DNA of 64,000 nt from Palsa-465 sp963800475 (GTDB lineage: Bacteria > Actinomycetota > Thermoleophilia > Solirubrobacterales > Solirubrobacteraceae). How positions within the stretch are numbered: the first letter of the stretch is position 1; every line of letters begins with the position of its first letter. The translations under genes were made by a program, and so were the position numbers. The stretch covers positions 1 through 64,000 of the forward strand of contig CAWDAZ010000004.1 in assembly GCA_963800475.1 (NCBI GenBank), in the 5' to 3' direction. Below are positions 61,810 through 64,000 of the stretch, piece by piece. The notes under the pieces are model-generated. The model was not told where the DNA came from. It was given only the letters and a program-made list of their open reading frames with translations, and ran no database searches.

Positions 61810-62070
61810 GTGGCAGTGGTATGTGTTCACGGACCCCTGCGCAAGCCGCTGGGCGATCGTGCCGAACACGAGCTGGCTGGGGACAGCGTCGTCGAGCTGC
61901 TCCGCGGGCTCGAGCGCGACCATCCCGCGATCAGTGGCTGGATCCTCGACGAGCGCGGGCTGATCCGCCGCCACATCAACGTGTTCGTCAACGGTGAGCG
62001 CGGACAGGAGGACACCCCGGTGCGCTCGGGAGACCGGATCGAAGTGCTGCCCGCAATCACAGGAGGCTGA
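61810..62070 (+). CDS. MoaD/ThiS-like ubiquitin-fold sulfur-carrier protein
   Basis: The protein has 86 residues from GTG 61810. The fold is suggested by GPLRKPLGDRAEHELAGDSV, VVELLRGLERDHPAISGW, RRHINVFVNGERG and PVRSGDRIEVLPAITGG. The C-terminal GG is the thiocarboxylation site of MoaD/ThiS proteins, and the DxIxxLPAIxGG ending is characteristic. It starts in its own promoter context and is followed after 3 bases by a BNR-repeat protein gene. In actinobacteria such pairs recur without molybdopterin or thiamine genes, so the role of the sulfur carrier here is unclear. Confidence 0.8.
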   Translation: MAVVCVHGPLRKPLGDRAEHELAGDSVVELLRGLERDHPAISGWILDERGLIRRHINVFVNGERGQEDTPVRSGDRIEVLPAITGG

Positions 62071-62073
62071 TCC

Positions 62074-63149
62074 ATGACTGAGCTGCTCGTCGGGACCAAG
62101 AAGGGGTTGTTCCTGCTCGAGGGCGACCCGGGCGCCGGCTTTGAGATCAAGACGCGTGCGTTCGCAGGCGAGCCGGTCGACTACGCGACCCGCGATCCGC
62201 GGACGGGGCGAGCGTTCGCGACCGTCACCTCACCGTTCTACGGCCCCAAGATCTTCTACACCGACGACCCGTCCGGCGCGGGCGATTGGCAGCAGGCCGA
62301 CGGCGTCGCGCTTCCCGAGGGCGGCGAGCAGGCACTCGAGCGGATCTGGGTGATCACTCCCGGCGAGGGGGACGGGGCCCTCTACGCCGGCGGAGATCCC
62401 GGCGTTCTGTTCGAGAGCCACGACGGCGGCGCGGGCTGGGAGCTCAACGCCGGCCTGTGGGAGCAGCCGTCGCGGCCCCAGTGGCAGCCGGGGGGCGGCG
62501 GCCTGTGCCTGCACTCGATCGTCCCGTGGCCCGGCGATCCGGACAAGCTCGCGGTGGCGATCTCGGCCGCCGGGATGTGGCTGACCGACGACGGCGGGCG
62601 CTCGTGGCGGCGCGGCAACGAGGGACTGAACCCCCGGTATCTGCCGGAGGATGCGCTCGAGGACGAGAACGCCGGCAAGTGCGTCCACCACGTCGAGCGC
62701 TCATCGAGCCGGCCCGAGCGGATGTTCATGCAGTTCCACGGCGGGGTGTACCGCTCCGATGACGCGGGCGAGAGCTGGACCGACATCGGCGATGGAGGAC
62801 TTGCTTCGGACTTCGGCTTCCCGCTGGCGGTCGATCCGGCCGATCCGGACAGCGCTTACGTGATCCCGCTCGTCGCGGACATGGACCGGGTGACCCCCGA
62901 GGGTCGCGTGCGCGTGTATGAGACTCGTGACGGCGGCTCGAGCTGGGCCCCGCGCGGCGACGGTCTGCCCGCTGAGAACGCCTACCTCACGGTGCTGCGC
63001 CAGGCGTTCGACACGACCGGCGAGGGCGAGGCGCTTCAGCTGTACTTCGGGGCGACGTCCGGCGACCTGTTCGGCTCGGGAGACGCGGGGCCTCGTGGTC
63101 AACGGTGGCCACGCGCCTGCCGCCGGTGTTCTCGGTCGTCGCCGTTTAG
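62074..63149 (+). CDS. BNR-repeat (sialidase-like propeller) protein
   Basis: The start ATG 62074 follows CAGGAGGCTGATCC. The protein has several Asp-box/BNR signatures (SHDGGAGWEL, TDDGGRSWRRG, SDDAGESWTDIG, TRDGGSSWAPRG) spaced as in a beta-propeller. It opens TELLVGTKKGLFLLEGDPG and has no signal peptide, so it is probably cytoplasmic. Near 63085 one base is out in a GGGGCC run; after it the end reads ASWSTVATRLPPVFSVVAV with TAG at 63147. It resembles VPS10/sialidase-like proteins paired with MoaD-like proteins. Enzymatic activity is doubtful. Confidence 0.78.
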
Positions 63150-63641
63150 CTGAGCGGTTGGCGATTCCGAGGTCAGCCAGGTCCTTGAGGTCCTGGGGCC
63201 GTCCTGCGGCTCGCTTCATCGTGCGCAGGTGCTCGAGCGAGCAGACCTCGATCGGGTTGCCATGCCAGTCCACCTCGAGCGCCTCGGTCTCAGCATCTCG
63301 TAGGCGAGATCTGTCTCGATCCCGGAGATCCACTGCATCACGTCCAGAGATCCCAGGTCGGTGCGGAGACGGAAATTCCCTCCGCGCGCTAGGTCATCCA
63401 CCCGAGTTGGGTCGAATGGCAGCTCGTGGGGGAGGAAATCTCTCGTATCGGCCTGAGCTGAGTGCAGATCGGTTAGCACCTCCGCGAGCCGCTCGAGGTT
63501 GTCCTTCGCGGGGTCGGGGCATATGTCGAGATCCTTGGTGGCCCGGACGACTCCGTGAGCGATCACTGCGAAGCCGCCCACGATGATGTAGCGCACCCCG
63601 GCAGCCGAGAGGCGGCGGAGGAGCGCGTCAGCCTCGAGCAC
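63150..63641 (-). CDS. Nucleotidyltransferase (AbiEii/MNT-like), possible toxin
   Basis: The start LEADALLRRLSAAGVRYIIVGGFAVIAHG and TKDLDICPDPAKDNLERLAE show the nucleotidyltransferase GG...DxD pattern (GGFAV, then the D-L-D pair). DVMQWISGIETDLAYEML continues the fold. A frame change near 63290 leads to DAETEALEVDWHGNPIEVC, SLEHLRTMKRAAGRPQDLKD and LADLG, the usual end of AbiEii-like or DUF6036-like proteins. The exact stop near 63150 is uncertain because of the indel. It overlaps the small upstream gene by 14 bases, as in type II or IV toxin-antitoxin modules. Confidence 0.7.
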
Positions 63642-63810
63642 GCTCCCGCGCCCGACGCCCGGCGGCTGCGAACTCGGTAGCGAACCTGCTCAGGCGGATG
63701 CCCTCGTCCAGCCGCTCAGCCATCGGCAGCCTCGCGTCCTCCTGGATCCGCGCGACCCGCACCCGCTCGTTCTCTCGCGCATCCGCCTTGATGTCCCTGG
63801 GCTTGGCCAT
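63628..63810 (-). CDS. Small charged protein, possible antitoxin partner
   Basis: The protein has 60 residues from ATG 63810. This start is chosen because a TACAGT box lies 7 nt upstream. The sequence is helical and highly charged (PRDIKADARENERVRVARIQ, MAERLDEGIRLSRFATEF, then GRRARERARG). It overlaps the nucleotidyltransferase gene start. Size, charge and order fit an antitoxin, and similar small proteins precede nucleotidyltransferases in many actinobacteria. No DNA-binding motif is evident. Confidence 0.65.
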   Translation of the reverse strand: MAKPRDIKADARENERVRVARIQEDARLPMAERLDEGIRLSRFATEFAAAGRRARERARG

Positions 63811-63817
63811 AGCAAGA

Positions 63818-63823
63818 ACTGTA
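63818..63823 (-). promoter_or_regulatory. Putative -10 box TACAGT for a leaderless mRNA
   Basis: On the minus strand TACAGT is followed by TCTTGCT (7 nt) and the ATG at 63810. Confidence 0.4.
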
Positions 63824-63905
63824 CGCGCGAGGCCTCGCGCCACCCCACAACCACAACACGGGGGCCGCCGGCCCGATCAGCGTGAGGGTCACGAAAGCCG
63901 GCAAG

Positions 63906-64000
63906 TCAGCTACTTCCCTGGAGCGCCAGCACGAGTAGACCGCCGGTGGCAGCAGTCGAGCCCGCGTCCGCCCACGCCAGTAGCCGTTCCACGTGCTGCC
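63906..64000 (-). CDS. Possible 3' end of a gene entering from the right edge
   Basis: One minus-strand frame is open to the window edge and reads VERLLAWADAGSTAATGG then LLVLALQGSS before TGA at 63908-63906. It is too short to identify and may be chance. Confidence 0.25.
   Translation of the reverse strand, partial: QHVERLLAWADAGSTAATGGLLVLALQGSS

Overview
The window is GC-rich bacterial DNA dominated by cell-surface polysaccharide genes, followed by an acyl-CoA catabolism locus. Several protein styles point to an actinobacterium of the class Thermoleophilia (Solirubrobacterales-like): FG-GAP repeat surface proteins with a TFSFALNE-type C-terminal domain, an O-antigen ligase-like protein carrying TPRs, and GH26-like secreted enzymes. 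GTG starts are frequent, and many gene starts lack a Shine-Dalgarno but have a TANNNT box 6-8 nt upstream. The placement is inference from family resemblance; no rRNA or tRNA gene was seen. Layout: (1) 1-7.0 kb, minus strand: two large secreted repeat proteins and a secreted glycosidase-like protein, all broken by frame changes. (2) 7.1-11.9 kb, minus: a coupled set of two sugar-nucleotide SDR enzymes, a WecA/TagO-type glycosyl-1-phosphate transferase and a damaged pair of GT4 glycosyltransferases. (3) 12.1-18.6 kb, plus: O-antigen ligase/polymerase halves with TPRs, a small membrane-anchored protein, a second glycosidase of the 5.8 kb type, and two glycosyltransferases. (4) 18.8-34.5 kb: Wzx-like flippase, GT2, GH26-like enzyme, a Wzm/Wzt ABC exporter, then a tightly overlapping minus-strand operon of GT2, GT2-deacetylase fusions and a GT4, a methyltransferase, a third GT2-deacetylase fusion and another GT2. 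(5) 34.7-41.0 kb, plus: three GH26-like secreted enzymes, two sharing a nearly identical 960-bp block, interleaved with two methyltransferases. (6) 41.0-48.6 kb, minus: a coupled operon of three GT4, one GT2, a DUF1616-like protein and a GT-C-like membrane protein. (7) 48.9-52.7 kb, plus: three tandem GT2 paralogues with mosaic sequence, ending against a remnant of a CpsB-type phosphatase gene. (8) 53.0-61.7 kb: three acyl-CoA dehydrogenases, two crotonase-family enzymes and a TetR regulator, with the same 16-bp palindrome upstream of both acyl-CoA dehydrogenase transcription units, plus a divergent secreted alpha/beta-hydrolase-like protein. (9) 61.8-64 kb: a MoaD/ThiS-like protein with a BNR-repeat protein, and a nucleotidyltransferase/small-protein pair resembling a toxin-antitoxin module. 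The surface genes together cover undecaprenyl-phosphate priming, chain building, sugar-nucleotide supply, Wzy- and ABC-type export, deacetylation and secreted chain trimming. Frame disruptions are dense in 1-18.6 kb, absent from about 18.8-52.7 kb, and sparse again after 52.7 kb. Whether they are assembly errors or real decay cannot be decided from the sequence alone.
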